From: Clostridium aestuarii
GTDB lineage: Bacteria; Bacillota; Clostridia; Clostridiales; Clostridiaceae
Direction: 5' to 3'
DNA length: 64,000 bases
NCBI RefSeq assembly: GCF_026735135.1
Contig: NZ_JAPQER010000006.1
Span: forward strand, 62,001 to 126,000
A program made the translations under genes and the position numbers. The notes beneath the pieces were generated by a model, which was given only the letters and a program-made list of their open reading frames with translations, had not been told where the DNA came from and did no database searches. Positions within the stretch are counted from its first letter, which is position 1; every line of letters starts with the position of its first letter. This document shows positions 1 through 8,619 of the stretch, piece after piece.

Positions 1-82
1 AATTAAGGATGATAGTAATGTCCTTTATATGTTAGATAAAGAATTTGCTCAAAGATCCTTCACTCCGCCTAATGAGGTATAA
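1..82 (+). CDS. C-terminal end of an unidentified protein (partial)
   Basis: An open frame runs in from the left edge and stops at TAA 80-82, directly before a strong terminator hairpin. About 26 residues are visible, ending in SFTPPNEV. The fragment is charged and hydrophilic and carries no motif that I recognise, so no function is proposed. The following terminator supports it being the true 3' end of a plus-strand gene. Confidence 0.55.
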   Translation, partial: IKDDSNVLYMLDKEFAQRSFTPPNEV

Positions 83-85
83 AAA

Positions 86-118
86 ATGATGCTGCAATTA
101 ATTTGCAGCATCATTTTT
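86..118 (+). terminator. Rho-independent terminator
   Basis: A 12-bp perfect stem (ATGATGCTGCAA with its complement at 103-114) with a 5-nt loop is followed by a T run. It ends the gene entering from the left edge. Confidence 0.9.
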
Positions 119-247
119 TAGTTCAAAATTTAAAATACTGTTATTGTAACTATATTTAATAATAAATTGTAACTGTTTTGTTACTTTATTAAAAGTTATA
201 AACTGTAAAATATATTATAGAAATAGTTTCCTTTAAGGGGTGGTAAT

Positions 248-373
248 ATGCTTATAAAAGATATTAACATTGGAAGAAAAAATTTATCATATGATATGCA
301 AAGCTTAAAAAATAAATTAAATTTATTTGAAGCACTAACTATACTATTTTTATTAATTACTGTTTTAGTATAA
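248..373 (+). CDS. Small single-span membrane peptide, 41 aa
   Basis: The ATG at 248 is preceded by a strong AAGGGG Shine-Dalgarno at 235-240. The 41 codons end at TAA 371-373, and a terminator lies at 415-442, so this is a complete isolated transcription unit. The N-terminal half is polar and basic. The last 15 residues are hydrophobic (ALTILFLLITVLV), which predicts one membrane span with the C-terminus at the membrane. I do not recognise a family. Possibilities are a small membrane-acting regulator or a toxin-like peptide, but no antitoxin gene or antisense RNA could be identified nearby. Confidence 0.6.
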   Translation: MLIKDINIGRKNLSYDMQSLKNKLNLFEALTILFLLITVLV

Positions 374-414
374 TACTTAGAAAACTTATTTAAGAGTTAT
401 TGTAACCTTAAACT

Positions 415-442
415 CCTTATGTTTTTTACATAAGGTTTTTTT
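415..442 (+). terminator. Rho-independent terminator of the small peptide gene
   Basis: Stem CCTTATGT (415-422) pairs with ACATAAGG (428-435) and is followed by seven T residues. Confidence 0.8.
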
Positions 443-449
443 AAAACTA

Positions 450-487
450 AAAACCATATATGATTGAATATAATCATATATGGTTTT
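450..487 (-). terminator. Terminator of the symporter gene
   Basis: A perfect 16-bp inverted repeat (450-465 with 472-487) with a 6-nt loop lies just past the stop of the minus-strand symporter. On the minus strand it is followed by a T-rich tract. Confidence 0.8.
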
Positions 488-497
488 ATTCACATTA

Positions 498-1709
498 TTA
501 AAAAGTTGTTTTAGGAAATTCTTTTACTACCTGAGCTTCTTGAACAATTTTACGCTTCTTTGAAATTACATTCATTATTATTGCTATAGCTCCATCTCCT
601 GTTACATTTGTCGCTGTTCCAAAACTATCTTGTGCTGCATGTAGTGCTATCATTAGTCCCTGCTGTGCTGGATTAAATAATAGCATATCTTGAAGAAGTC
701 CGAGCGATGCCATTATGCCGCCACCCGGTATTCCCGGTGCAGCTACCATAGTTACTCCCAACATAAGTATAAATGGAAACATAGCTCCAAATGTAGGAGT
801 TTGTCCACTTATCAACATAACTCCCATAGATGCTAGTACTATAGTAATTGTATCTCCAGCAAGATGTATTGTTGCACATAATGGAATAACAAAATCAACA
901 ATATCATCATCTACTTCATTTTTTCTAGCACATTGTAATGTTACTGGAATAGTTGCGGCTGACGATTGTGTCCCAAGTGCTGTGAAATATGCTGGAATCA
1001 TATTTCTTATAGACTTAATTGGATTCTTACCACTCACAATCCATGATATTCCATATTGAACTACTAAATAACCGATATGAAGCACTAAAATAATAGCATA
1101 TACAGATGAGAATGCCTTTAATGTTTTAAATATCTCTCCTGCAACTGTTAATTTTACAAATATACCTGTTATATGTATTGGCACACAAGGTATAATTACA
1201 TTTTTTACTACAAGTGTTACAATTCTTTGAAAATCCTTCATTGCACCTAATAAAGTCTTTCCTTTAATATGAGCCATTCCAAGTCCTAACATAAATGCTG
1301 CAACAAGAGCTGTCATAACACCCATAATTGGCGGTATAGTAATTGTAAAATATGGTTCTAAATTAACCGCAGATTTTTCAGCTAATTCTCCAGCTTTTAT
1401 TACTTTAGGAAGTATTGATGCTCCAAACATATATGCTAAAGTACCTGCTGCTACCGCAGATACATATGCAAATGCTGCTGTTATCCCCAATAATTTACCC
1501 GATCCTTTTCCTAAATCAGCTATTCCTGGTGCAACAAATCCTACTATTATACATGGAATAATAAAACTTAACAAATTTCCAAATATACTAGAAAAAGTAA
1601 TAAATATTCTAGAAACAAAATATATTTCTGTAGATTTTGATACCATTCCAATTATAATACCTAAAACTATACCTATAATCAATCTAGGTAAAAGTCCAAC
1701 CTTTTTCAT
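498..1709 (-). CDS. Dicarboxylate/amino acid:cation symporter (DAACS family)
   Basis: This 403-residue membrane protein belongs to the SstT/GltP-type symporters, which import glutamate, serine, threonine or C4-dicarboxylates with Na+ or H+. Family marks are visible: the serine-rich re-entrant loop GTQSSAATIPVTL near residue 248, the glycine/proline-rich second loop AAPGIPGGG, and the substrate-site helix DSFGTATNVTGDG near the C-terminus. The start ATG has a purine-rich AAAAGGGGG upstream. It is a single-gene unit with its own promoter (1845-1873) and terminator. The substrate cannot be fixed from sequence; the loop differs from classical GltP, so serine/threonine or a dicarboxylate are all possible. 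Confidence 0.9.
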   Translation of the reverse strand: MKKVGLLPRLIIGIVLGIIIGMVSKSTEIYFVSRIFITFSSIFGNLLSFIIPCIIVGFVAPGIADLGKGSGKLLGITAAFAYVSAVAAGTLAYMFGASILPKVIKAGELAEKSAVNLEPYFTITIPPIMGVMTALVAAFMLGLGMAHIKGKTLLGAMKDFQRIVTLVVKNVIIPCVPIHITGIFVKLTVAGEIFKTLKAFSSVYAIILVLHIGYLVVQYGISWIVSGKNPIKSIRNMIPAYFTALGTQSSAATIPVTLQCARKNEVDDDIVDFVIPLCATIHLAGDTITIVLASMGVMLISGQTPTFGAMFPFILMLGVTMVAAPGIPGGGIMASLGLLQDMLLFNPAQQGLMIALHAAQDSFGTATNVTGDGAIAIIMNVISKKRKIVQEAQVVKEFPKTTF

Positions 1710-1844
1710 TATTTTAAAGCCCCCTTTTTATTTGGTAAAAACAAAATAGTATAACTAAAAATTTTTACATAATTTCACTTCACATTATTCGCCCCATCTG
1801 TTTCTATGTGGTATACATTTGTTTTTATTGTAAACACAGTAATC

Positions 1845-1873
1845 ATACTACCATCTTTTGTATACACTGTCAA
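1845..1873 (-). promoter_or_regulatory. SigA-type promoter of the symporter gene
   Basis: On the minus strand, TTGACA (1868-1873) is separated by 17 nt from TAGTAT (1845-1850). A leader of about 130 nt follows, in which I see no further known element. Confidence 0.7.
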
Positions 1874-1924
1874 CAGCAAAATATATTCTTTTCTTTGATA
1901 CAAATTTGATGATTGTTCAAAATA

Positions 1925-1972
1925 AAAAAGGTTTAGTAATAATCTTTAATTATTATTACTAAACCTTTTTAA
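1925..1972 (-). terminator. Terminator after the degV-like gene
   Basis: A long inverted repeat (AAAAAGGTTTAGTAATAAT with its complement) lies about 25 bp past the stop of the DegV gene, with A/T tracts on both sides. Confidence 0.8.
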
Positions 1973-1996
1973 CATCCATTATAGTCTATACGCTAA

Positions 1997-2869
1997 CTAC
2001 ATTACTCTTTCTTTACCAATGAAGCATAATGAAAGCATTCCTACTCCAGTATGAGATGCAATTACAGGTCCTACATGATTAATTATAATTTCTTTAACCT
2101 TAAATCTTTCCTGTACCATTTCTTTTAAATATAATGCATCTTTAATACAATCTCCATGACTTATTCCAATAACCTGATTTTCATCATCTATCATATTTTC
2201 TTCAAATTTATCTATAAGGGATTTAAGGGCTTTTTTTCTGCCTCTTATATTATTTACATTTTTAAGTCCACCCTCTTTATCAATATATATCACAGGTTTA
2301 ATTTTAAGTAATGTCCCTATGTTAGCTTTTACAGCTGAAAGTCTTCCTCCTTTTTTTAAATGAATTAAATCTTCTACAATAAACCAATGATGTACATTAA
2401 ACTTATTTTCTTCTACCCAATTAACTATTTCTTCTTTTGATGCTCCATTTTTTAACATATTATATACATTATAAACAATAAGACCTTCTCCTATACATGC
2501 ACTTTTAGTATCTATTACCGTTATATCCGCATTCTGAAATTCTTCTTCAACTAACTGTTTCGCTATATTAGCACTGCTAAAGCATCCACTCATTTTTGAA
2601 GACATAGCTAAATAAATTATAGCTTTTTCTTGTTTTACATATTTCTCAAACAACTCCTGAAATCTGTATACATTTATTTGTGATGTAGTAGGCATAGAAC
2701 CTTCTCTTATCTTTTTATAGAAATATTCATAAGTTAATGTTTTACCAAAATCATCTATGTATTCTTCTTCATCTAAATGACATATAAGCCCTAATGACGG
2801 TATATCGTTATTTTCAATAAATTCTAATGGTAAATCACAACTTGAATCTACAATAATTACAGTATTCAT
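1997..2869 (-). CDS. DegV family protein (fatty-acid-binding, FakB-like)
   Basis: This 290-residue cytosolic protein matches the DegV fold across its length. It starts with IVDSSCDLP, has the PTTSQ motif near residue 60, KKGGR near 172, and GPVIASHTG near the end, which line the fatty-acid pocket in DegV/FakB proteins. Known relatives deliver exogenous fatty acid to the FakA kinase for incorporation into phospholipid. No fakA lies next to it, so the partner is elsewhere. RBS AAAGGGG precedes the ATG. It appears monocistronic, with its own terminator. Confidence 0.88.
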   Translation of the reverse strand: MNTVIIVDSSCDLPLEFIENNDIPSLGLICHLDEEEYIDDFGKTLTYEYFYKKIREGSMPTTSQINVYRFQELFEKYVKQEKAIIYLAMSSKMSGCFSSANIAKQLVEEEFQNADITVIDTKSACIGEGLIVYNVYNMLKNGASKEEIVNWVEENKFNVHHWFIVEDLIHLKKGGRLSAVKANIGTLLKIKPVIYIDKEGGLKNVNNIRGRKKALKSLIDKFEENMIDDENQVIGISHGDCIKDALYLKEMVQERFKVKEIIINHVGPVIASHTGVGMLSLCFIGKERVM

Positions 2870-3087
2870 ATTTTAAATCCCCTTTATTATTACTAATATA
2901 TCTTATACAAATTTTGCCAACCATTCTATCTAAAATCAACTCTTTACGCTTATGAATATCCATAATAATTTTTAGATATATTATAAATTTCTGCACTTTT
3001 AGGCAGAGAAAGATTTGTTTTTTGAAGCATATTTTCCATAGCTTTATCAAAAATATATACTTACTTAGTATAAAATATTTTTTTATA

Positions 3088-4335
3088 CTATTCCTTTAGA
3101 ACTCCTTTTAGTATTTCTCTTCTAAGCCATTCTAATACTCTAATTACAGTGCTATTTCTTACTCTCTGTCTGTCTCCTACCAAGCGTAATTCTTTTGTTT
3201 TCATTTTTCCTTTTATATATAATCCTACATATACAAGCCCAATTGGTTTTTCACTACTTCCACCACCTGGTCCTGCAATCCCTGTTGTTGAAATTCCAAT
3301 ATCAGTATTTGCTGTTTTTGCAATTCCTTCTGCCATTTCCGCAGCTGTTTGACTGCTTACAGCTCCATATTTATCAAGAGTCTCTTTTTTTACATTTAAT
3401 CTTTTCATTTTTGCTTCATTTGAATATGTAATAATACCTTCTTTAAAAACCTCTGAAATTCCTGGATAATTTATTATTTTTCCTGCTAAAAGACCACCTG
3501 TGCATGATTCAGCCGTAGCTATAGTTAATTTATTGTTTACAAGAATATTTCCAATTACTTCTTCAATAGAGGTTTCTCCTTCCCCATATACTGCAATACC
3601 AATTTTTTCCCTTATTTGATTTTCAACAGGTACAATTAAATCTTCTGCTTCTTTTTGTGTTTTTGCTTTTGCTGTAATTCTAAATATAACTTCGTTTTCC
3701 TTTGCATAAGGTGCTACTGTTGGATTATATGAATTATCTATAATATCTCCTATTTGCTCTGAAGCAGCACTTTCTCCTATTCCAATAACTCTAAGTATCT
3801 TAGAAAATAATATACCATCTTGATATTTACTTAAATATGGGATAACGCTTTTTTCAAACATAGGTTTCATTTCCTTTGGTGGCCCTGGCAACACTATTAA
3901 AATCTTGTTATCCTTTTCTATTATGCACCCTGGCGCGGTTCCTTTATCGTTAGGTAATATATGTGCTTCTTTGGGAAAATAGGCTTGCTTTTTATTACTT
4001 TGAACCATTTTTCTATTCATCTTATTAAAATATTCTTCAATTTTTTCTAGTATATCTTCATATAAAACAGATTCCATCTGAAAATACTCAAAAGCTATTT
4101 CTTTTGTTAAATCATCTTTTGTAGGTCCAAGCCCTCCAGTTGTAATTACCAAATCTGCTCTATTAAAAGCAAGCTTATAAGCTTCCTTTAATCTTTCAGG
4201 ATTATCACCAATCACTGATTGATGATATACATCTATTCCTAAATCAGCTAGCCGTTTTGCTATATACTGTGCATTTGTATTAACTATATTTCCTAATAAT
4301 ATTTCTGTGCCCACTGCTAATATTTCCGCTTTCAT
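3088..4335 (-). CDS. cinA: CinA: competence/damage-inducible protein, pyridine nucleotide repair
   Basis: At 415 residues this is a full two-domain CinA. The N-terminal half is the MoaB/MogA-like (COG1058) domain with GTEILLGNIVNTNAQ and TTGGLGPTKDD. The C-terminal half is the nicotinamide-nucleotide amidase domain with ATAESCTGG (the catalytic Ser region) and STTGIAGPGGGS. The family hydrolyses NMN or ADP-ribose to recycle damaged pyridine nucleotides; in some bacteria the gene is co-transcribed with recA, which is not the case here. RBS GAGGGG precedes the ATG. Nothing is unusual in the protein. Confidence 0.95.
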   Translation of the reverse strand: MKAEILAVGTEILLGNIVNTNAQYIAKRLADLGIDVYHQSVIGDNPERLKEAYKLAFNRADLVITTGGLGPTKDDLTKEIAFEYFQMESVLYEDILEKIEEYFNKMNRKMVQSNKKQAYFPKEAHILPNDKGTAPGCIIEKDNKILIVLPGPPKEMKPMFEKSVIPYLSKYQDGILFSKILRVIGIGESAASEQIGDIIDNSYNPTVAPYAKENEVIFRITAKAKTQKEAEDLIVPVENQIREKIGIAVYGEGETSIEEVIGNILVNNKLTIATAESCTGGLLAGKIINYPGISEVFKEGIITYSNEAKMKRLNVKKETLDKYGAVSSQTAAEMAEGIAKTANTDIGISTTGIAGPGGGSSEKPIGLVYVGLYIKGKMKTKELRLVGDRQRVRNSTVIRVLEWLRREILKGVLKE

Positions 4336-4391
4336 ATTTACCCCTCTTTCAATACTTACTTACATACATTATTATAACAAAAAATAGCAGC

Positions 4392-4430
4392 ACAAACTAA
4401 GAATATTGTTTTACAATATTCTTAGTTTGT
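4392..4430 (-). terminator. Terminator overlapping the 3' end of the YCII-like gene
   Basis: A perfect 18-bp stem with a TTT loop (4392-4409 with 4413-4430). The gene's stop codon (4397-4399) lies inside the stem, and a T tract follows on the minus strand. Confidence 0.85.
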
Positions 4431-4711
4431 ATAATTTGAATTTTTTCATCTAAAATAATAAGCTCATATTTATACGATCTGTTTTTGACAAATATATTAT
4501 TCTCAGCAATTAAATTTGCTTCTTTTAAATCCTTTGCTTTAAAAATGAAAGATCCTCCATTTTTATTAAAGTATCCTCCACCTATTAAATACTTAGCTTT
4601 TCCCTTGTTATCCGTCTTTCTTATGTAAGCTTTATTAGTTGATTTTTCTTTTAGATTATTTCTATCAATAAAATAATTAACCCTTATAAATAAATTACTA
4701 TTATTATTCAT
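4397..4711 (-). CDS. YCII-related small protein, predicted SOS-regulated
   Basis: 104 residues from the ATG at 4711, chosen because GGAGGT lies 7 nt upstream; a GTG 15 nt further out falls inside that site. The central part (LIGGGYFNKNGGSFIF, then KEANLIAENNIFVKNRSYKYELI) resembles YCII/YciI-like ferredoxin-fold proteins, whose role is mostly unknown. The DPF motif is changed to NIF, and the protein has no histidine at all, so the His-Asp pair proposed for YciI catalysis is absent. The promoter carries a perfect LexA box (4766-4779), so induction by DNA damage is expected. The family call is moderate; the regulation call is stronger. Confidence 0.7.
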   Translation of the reverse strand: MNNNSNLFIRVNYFIDRNNLKEKSTNKAYIRKTDNKGKAKYLIGGGYFNKNGGSFIFKAKDLKEANLIAENNIFVKNRSYKYELIILDEKIQIIQTKNIVKQYS

Positions 4712-4758
4712 CAAATATACCTCCACTTAGAAAAACTATATTTCTAATTTATGTTTTA

Positions 4759-4787
4759 ATTATATCGAACAAATGTTCGCTCGTCAA
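4759..4787 (-). promoter_or_regulatory. LexA-controlled SigA promoter
   Basis: On the minus strand, TTGACG (4782-4787), a 17-nt spacer and TATAAT (4759-4764) form a near-consensus promoter for the YCII-like gene. The spacer contains CGAACATTTGTTCG (4766-4779), an exact match to the Gram-positive SOS box GAAC-N4-GTTC with the flanking C and G. A repressor bound there would block polymerase directly. Confidence 0.85.
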
Positions 4788-4920
4788 TATATATCATTTT
4801 TGTATATTATTCATAATTTATTAGAAAATATTTCTTAAAAGTAATACACCAAGCATATAAAATGTTATATACTTAATATTAAGTAATTATTTTGTCATTA
4901 AATGTAGAGGAGTATATAAT

Positions 4921-6027
4921 ATGAGAATTGTACCAATTGAATGTGCTAAAGAAGGTTGTTTCCTGGCTAAAACAATTTTTGATAGCGATGGAAGAATTTT
5001 ATTAAGAGAAGGTGTACAACTTAATAAAACTATTTTAAATAGAATTAAGAGTATTGGCATTTTTAGTATATATATACACGATGAATATAGTACTATTGAA
5101 CTTGAAGATATAATTAAACCTGAAATACGTCAAAAATCTATTAAAGTTTTAAAAGAAAGCTTCTCTAATACCGATAAATATATGTTTAACCTTAATACAA
5201 CTAGCTATAGCAATAAGATGTTAAAGGAAAGACAAGACTATTTTAATTCTATAAATAAAATAGCAGAAGAAATACTTGAACAAATACTTTTTCAAGAAAA
5301 TATAATGATAAATTTAGTTGACATAAAAAGTATGGATAATTATACATATCAGCACTGCGTAAATGTTGCTGTACTCTCTCTTATACTTGGAATTCAGCTT
5401 CAGTTAAAAAAATCAGAATTACTCAATTTATCTATAGGCGCTTTACTACATGATATTGGTAAAGTTATGGTACCTAAAGAGATTTTAAATAAAGAAGGTC
5501 CTTTAAATTCTGAAGAATTTGAACTAATAAAACAACATACTTCAAAAGGTTACAAGTACTTAACCGGAAATATAAATATACCTGCTCCAGCCAGAGTTAT
5601 AGTGCTTCAGCATCACGAAAAGGTAGATGGAAGTGGTTATCCTGAAGGTAGAAAAGGTAATCGTATAAGTAAACTCTCCAAGGTAGTTGCTGTAGCCGAT
5701 GTATATGATGCTCTAACTTCAGATAGATGCTATAGAAGAGCTCTAAGTCCTAATGAAGCTGTTGAATATATCTTAGGTAGCGCTCAAACTCAGTTTGATT
5801 ACGAAATAGTTAAGGCTTTTGCTTCTGCGGTAATTCCTTATCCTAAAGGAAGTTTAGTAGAATTAAGTACTGGAGATATTGCTTTAGTTGAAGATATATA
5901 TCCTAATTTTCCATTACGTCCTAAACTTAAAATAATAAAGAGTACGGATAAAAATAAAATAAATACTATTTTGGAACTGACAGAAGAATTAGATGTGGTA
6001 ATTAAAGATATAGCGTATGAAGTTTAA
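4921..6027 (+). CDS. HD-GYP domain protein, probable c-di-GMP phosphodiesterase
   Basis: 368 residues. The HD-GYP domain spans about 135-320 and shows LLHDIGK (HD 177-178), the helix around KQHTSKGY, HHEKVDGSGYPEG (HHE near 231, GYP 239-241) and VADVYDALTS. Such domains hydrolyse cyclic di-GMP with a metal pair; all the metal-ligand motifs I can check are present. The N-terminal 110 residues resemble the DUF3391-like segment found before many HD-GYP domains. There is no membrane segment, so it is cytosolic. RBS GAGGAG precedes the ATG. It is transcribed alone, and its 3' end shares a hairpin with the convergent helicase gene. Confidence 0.88.
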   Translation: MRIVPIECAKEGCFLAKTIFDSDGRILLREGVQLNKTILNRIKSIGIFSIYIHDEYSTIELEDIIKPEIRQKSIKVLKESFSNTDKYMFNLNTTSYSNKMLKERQDYFNSINKIAEEILEQILFQENIMINLVDIKSMDNYTYQHCVNVAVLSLILGIQLQLKKSELLNLSIGALLHDIGKVMVPKEILNKEGPLNSEEFELIKQHTSKGYKYLTGNINIPAPARVIVLQHHEKVDGSGYPEGRKGNRISKLSKVVAVADVYDALTSDRCYRRALSPNEAVEYILGSAQTQFDYEIVKAFASAVIPYPKGSLVELSTGDIALVEDIYPNFPLRPKLKIIKSTDKNKINTILELTEELDVVIKDIAYEV

Positions 6028-6074
6028 AAAGTTTAAAGTATAGCGCAGAACATCGCTCTATACTCTAAACTTTT
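6026..6074. terminator. Bidirectional terminator between HD-GYP and helicase genes
   Basis: An imperfect inverted repeat of about 20 bp (6026-6045 with 6054-6074) lies between the convergent stops and reaches into the last helicase codons. Confidence 0.7.
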
Positions 6075-8418
6075 CCCAAAAATTATTTATACTCTGTCGT
6101 ATATGCTTTGTATTAATAATCTTTATAACTGAATTCCATTCCTTTGGAAACAACTTTTTATAAGAAAAATATGTGAACCTCTCATCTATAAGTAACACCA
6201 CTCCTTTATCCTCCTCTGTACGAATAACTCTACCTGCTGATTGCATTACTTTATTCATACCTGGATACGTATAGGCATATTCAAATCCTTTATTATTTTT
6301 TTCTTTAAAATAATTCATTATAATATTTCTTTCTAAACATATTTGTGGTAACCCTACCCCTACAATTATAGTTCCTATTAATCTATCTCCTGTTAAATCA
6401 ATACCTTCTGAAAAAATTCCTCCCATAACAGCAAACCCTACTAAAATTTCAGTATTACATTCCGAAAACTTATGTAAAAAATTCTCTCTTTCTTCTTCTT
6501 TCATAGCAACTTCCTGACACATTGTATTTATTTCTGGGTTTTTATCACAAAATCTCATATAAACTTCATTCATATATTTATAAGATGGGAAAAACACAAT
6601 ATAGTTTCCTGTTTTCTCTTTAACCACAATCTCTATATCTTCTACTACTTTATCATAAGTAAATTCTCTCATCTTATATTTTGTAGAAATTTTATCATCT
6701 ACCATCAAACATAAATTTTTTCTGTCAAAAGGTGAATTTAATCTAACTCTATAAGAATTTTCATCTCCTCCTAAAATATCAACAAAATAATTCATAGGCA
6801 TTAGAGTGGCAGAAAACAAGATTGCTGCTTTACCTCTCTTCATAGCTTCTTTCAAAAGATAAGAAGGATCTAAACAAAATAACTTCAATCTTACATCATC
6901 ATAAGTTTTTTCTGCATAAGTTATGTACCTTTCATCATACCCCTCTGATGTTCTTATAAAATCTAAAGCTTTAAAATAAAACTCCATAAGCTGGTCTTTA
7001 AAACTGAATTCATTATTTTTATTTTCTAACATCCATTTTTCTGCATAGTATATAAATTCTATAATAACAGGAAATATTTCATGTGGTGGTTCTTTATCTA
7101 AATATTGATTATTACCTATTTCACATTTTTTACGGGTTTTAATCATATATGAATTAATTTTATTTAATTTACTTGAGAGTTCTTTTGCTTGGTTTTTTGT
7201 CTCCTTTTTCAATTTTAACACTTCTGTTTTATTAATTTCTGCTGAAAACATCTCCCTGGCTCTATCCACAAGATTATGTGCCTCATCAACTAATAAAACA
7301 GAATTTGTATTGTTCTCTGCAAAAAATCTTTTCAAATGCACTCTAGGATCAAAAGCATAGTTATAATCACAAATTATACAATCGGCATAATTTGCAAGTT
7401 CCAATGAAAACTCAAAAGGGCATATTTTATGTTTTTGTGCATACTTTTCTATAATTCCTCTAGAAAATTCTTCTTCTTTAAAAATATCCTTAATAGCTTC
7501 ATTTATTCTATCAAAATATCCTTTTGCAAATTTGCACTCTTCTGCATTACACCCTTTTTCTGAGTTAAAACATATTTTATCTTTAGCTGTAATTGTAACA
7601 TTTTTTAATTTTAATCCCTTTAAACGCATATTTTTCAAAGTTTTTTCAGCAGCAGTCCTCGTTATAGTTTTAGCTGTTAAATAAAATATTTTTGATACAT
7701 GACCTTCTCTCATTGCTTTTATGCTTGGAAAAAGTACAGCAGCAGTTTTTCCAATCCCTGTTGGTGCCTGTGCAAATATTTTTTTACTCTCTTCTATTGT
7801 TTTATATACTGCAACAGCTAATTTTCTCTGTCCTTCTCTATAACTTGAAAAAGGAAATGATAGCTCTTTAATAGATTCATCTCTCAGTTTATATATATTA
7901 TTTAACATTCTTGCCCACTCTAAGTATTTTTCTGCTACATTATCAAAAAAAATCTCCAATTCGTTTAAATTAAAGGTTTTAACAAATCTTTTTATACCTT
8001 TTGTATCCATTTGATAATAAGTAAGTTGAACATCTATATTTTCAATTTTATTCTGTATAGAATAAATATAAGCATAACATTTAGCCTGCGCCCAATGGAG
8101 CTCATTATAGTCTTCTTCAAGCAATTCTAAAGGAATTGTAGTAGTTTTTATTTCGTCTATTGTAATTTTATCTTCATTTTCTATTATTCCATCTGCACGA
8201 CCACTTATTTCTAATTTTATCCCTTTCTTTTCTACAGAATGCGAAAGCGTCACTTCACTCTTATATTCCTTAGGCGAAGATTTTTGTATTTTCTGATGAG
8301 CTTTTATTGCATCTACATTTCTAGTACTTCCCATAAACTCAGATACTAAATCCCCTGAGCGTAGTACAAACTCTACTAAACCTCTAACAGAAATTTTAAT
8401 AGTTTCTATATCCTTCAT
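6058..8418 (-). CDS. PD-(D/E)XK nuclease fused to a DinG/XPD-family Fe-S helicase
   Basis: 786 residues from the ATG at 8418, chosen because AAGGGG lies just upstream; an in-frame ATG 18 nt earlier overlaps that site. The N-terminal 180 residues look like a RecB/Cas4-type nuclease: D76 in GRADG, EIK at 89-91 and QAKCY (the QxxxY motif) near 111-115. The helicase follows, with Walker A APTGIGKT (218-225), four cysteines (CFNSEKGCNAEEC and a later CPFEF) fitting the XPD Fe-S cluster, a DEAH box in LVDEAHN, and QSAGRVIRTEEDKG as motif VI. Known relatives are 5'-3' DNA helicases of repair. All catalytic residues look intact. A CRISPR link is unlikely because no cas gene is near. Confidence 0.85.
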   Translation of the reverse strand: MKDIETIKISVRGLVEFVLRSGDLVSEFMGSTRNVDAIKAHQKIQKSSPKEYKSEVTLSHSVEKKGIKLEISGRADGIIENEDKITIDEIKTTTIPLELLEEDYNELHWAQAKCYAYIYSIQNKIENIDVQLTYYQMDTKGIKRFVKTFNLNELEIFFDNVAEKYLEWARMLNNIYKLRDESIKELSFPFSSYREGQRKLAVAVYKTIEESKKIFAQAPTGIGKTAAVLFPSIKAMREGHVSKIFYLTAKTITRTAAEKTLKNMRLKGLKLKNVTITAKDKICFNSEKGCNAEECKFAKGYFDRINEAIKDIFKEEEFSRGIIEKYAQKHKICPFEFSLELANYADCIICDYNYAFDPRVHLKRFFAENNTNSVLLVDEAHNLVDRAREMFSAEINKTEVLKLKKETKNQAKELSSKLNKINSYMIKTRKKCEIGNNQYLDKEPPHEIFPVIIEFIYYAEKWMLENKNNEFSFKDQLMEFYFKALDFIRTSEGYDERYITYAEKTYDDVRLKLFCLDPSYLLKEAMKRGKAAILFSATLMPMNYFVDILGGDENSYRVRLNSPFDRKNLCLMVDDKISTKYKMREFTYDKVVEDIEIVVKEKTGNYIVFFPSYKYMNEVYMRFCDKNPEINTMCQEVAMKEEERENFLHKFSECNTEILVGFAVMGGIFSEGIDLTGDRLIGTIIVGVGLPQICLERNIIMNYFKEKNNKGFEYAYTYPGMNKVMQSAGRVIRTEEDKGVVLLIDERFTYFSYKKLFPKEWNSVIKIINTKHIRQSINNFWEKFRV

Positions 8419-8463
8419 AATAATCCCCTTATGCACTTTATTAATTTAGTTATACTATCCGCT

Positions 8464-8498
8464 AAATATAATCTTAACATTGTTCTTAGATTATATTT
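8464..8498. repeat. Inverted repeat in the divergent helicase / secreted protein region
   Basis: An 11-bp inverted repeat (AAATATAATCT, 8464-8474, with its complement 8488-8498) and a 13-nt loop lie 46 bp upstream of the helicase start. It could be an operator or a weak terminator; neither is proved. Confidence 0.4.
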
Positions 8499-8619
8499 TA
8501 ACATTTAAAAGTATAAAATTTAAATTATATATTATAAACTGATGCAGTTGAGTATTATCAATTTTATGTGTTAATATATTTAATATAATCTATTATTTTC
8601 CTAAAAGGAGGTAAACAAG

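Noticed and set aside
2835-3050. A 71-codon open frame upstream of the DegV gene, and a second frame there reading MLQKTNLSLPKSAEIYN
   Set aside because: Neither has a ribosome site; the first overlaps the degV start, and the second is only about 30 codons. A decayed gene remnant is possible but not supported.
6058-8418. Helicase-nuclease as part of a CRISPR (Cas3/Cas4-like) system
   Set aside because: No repeat array or other cas gene exists in the window; the motifs fit a DinG/XPD helicase with a RecB-like nuclease domain.
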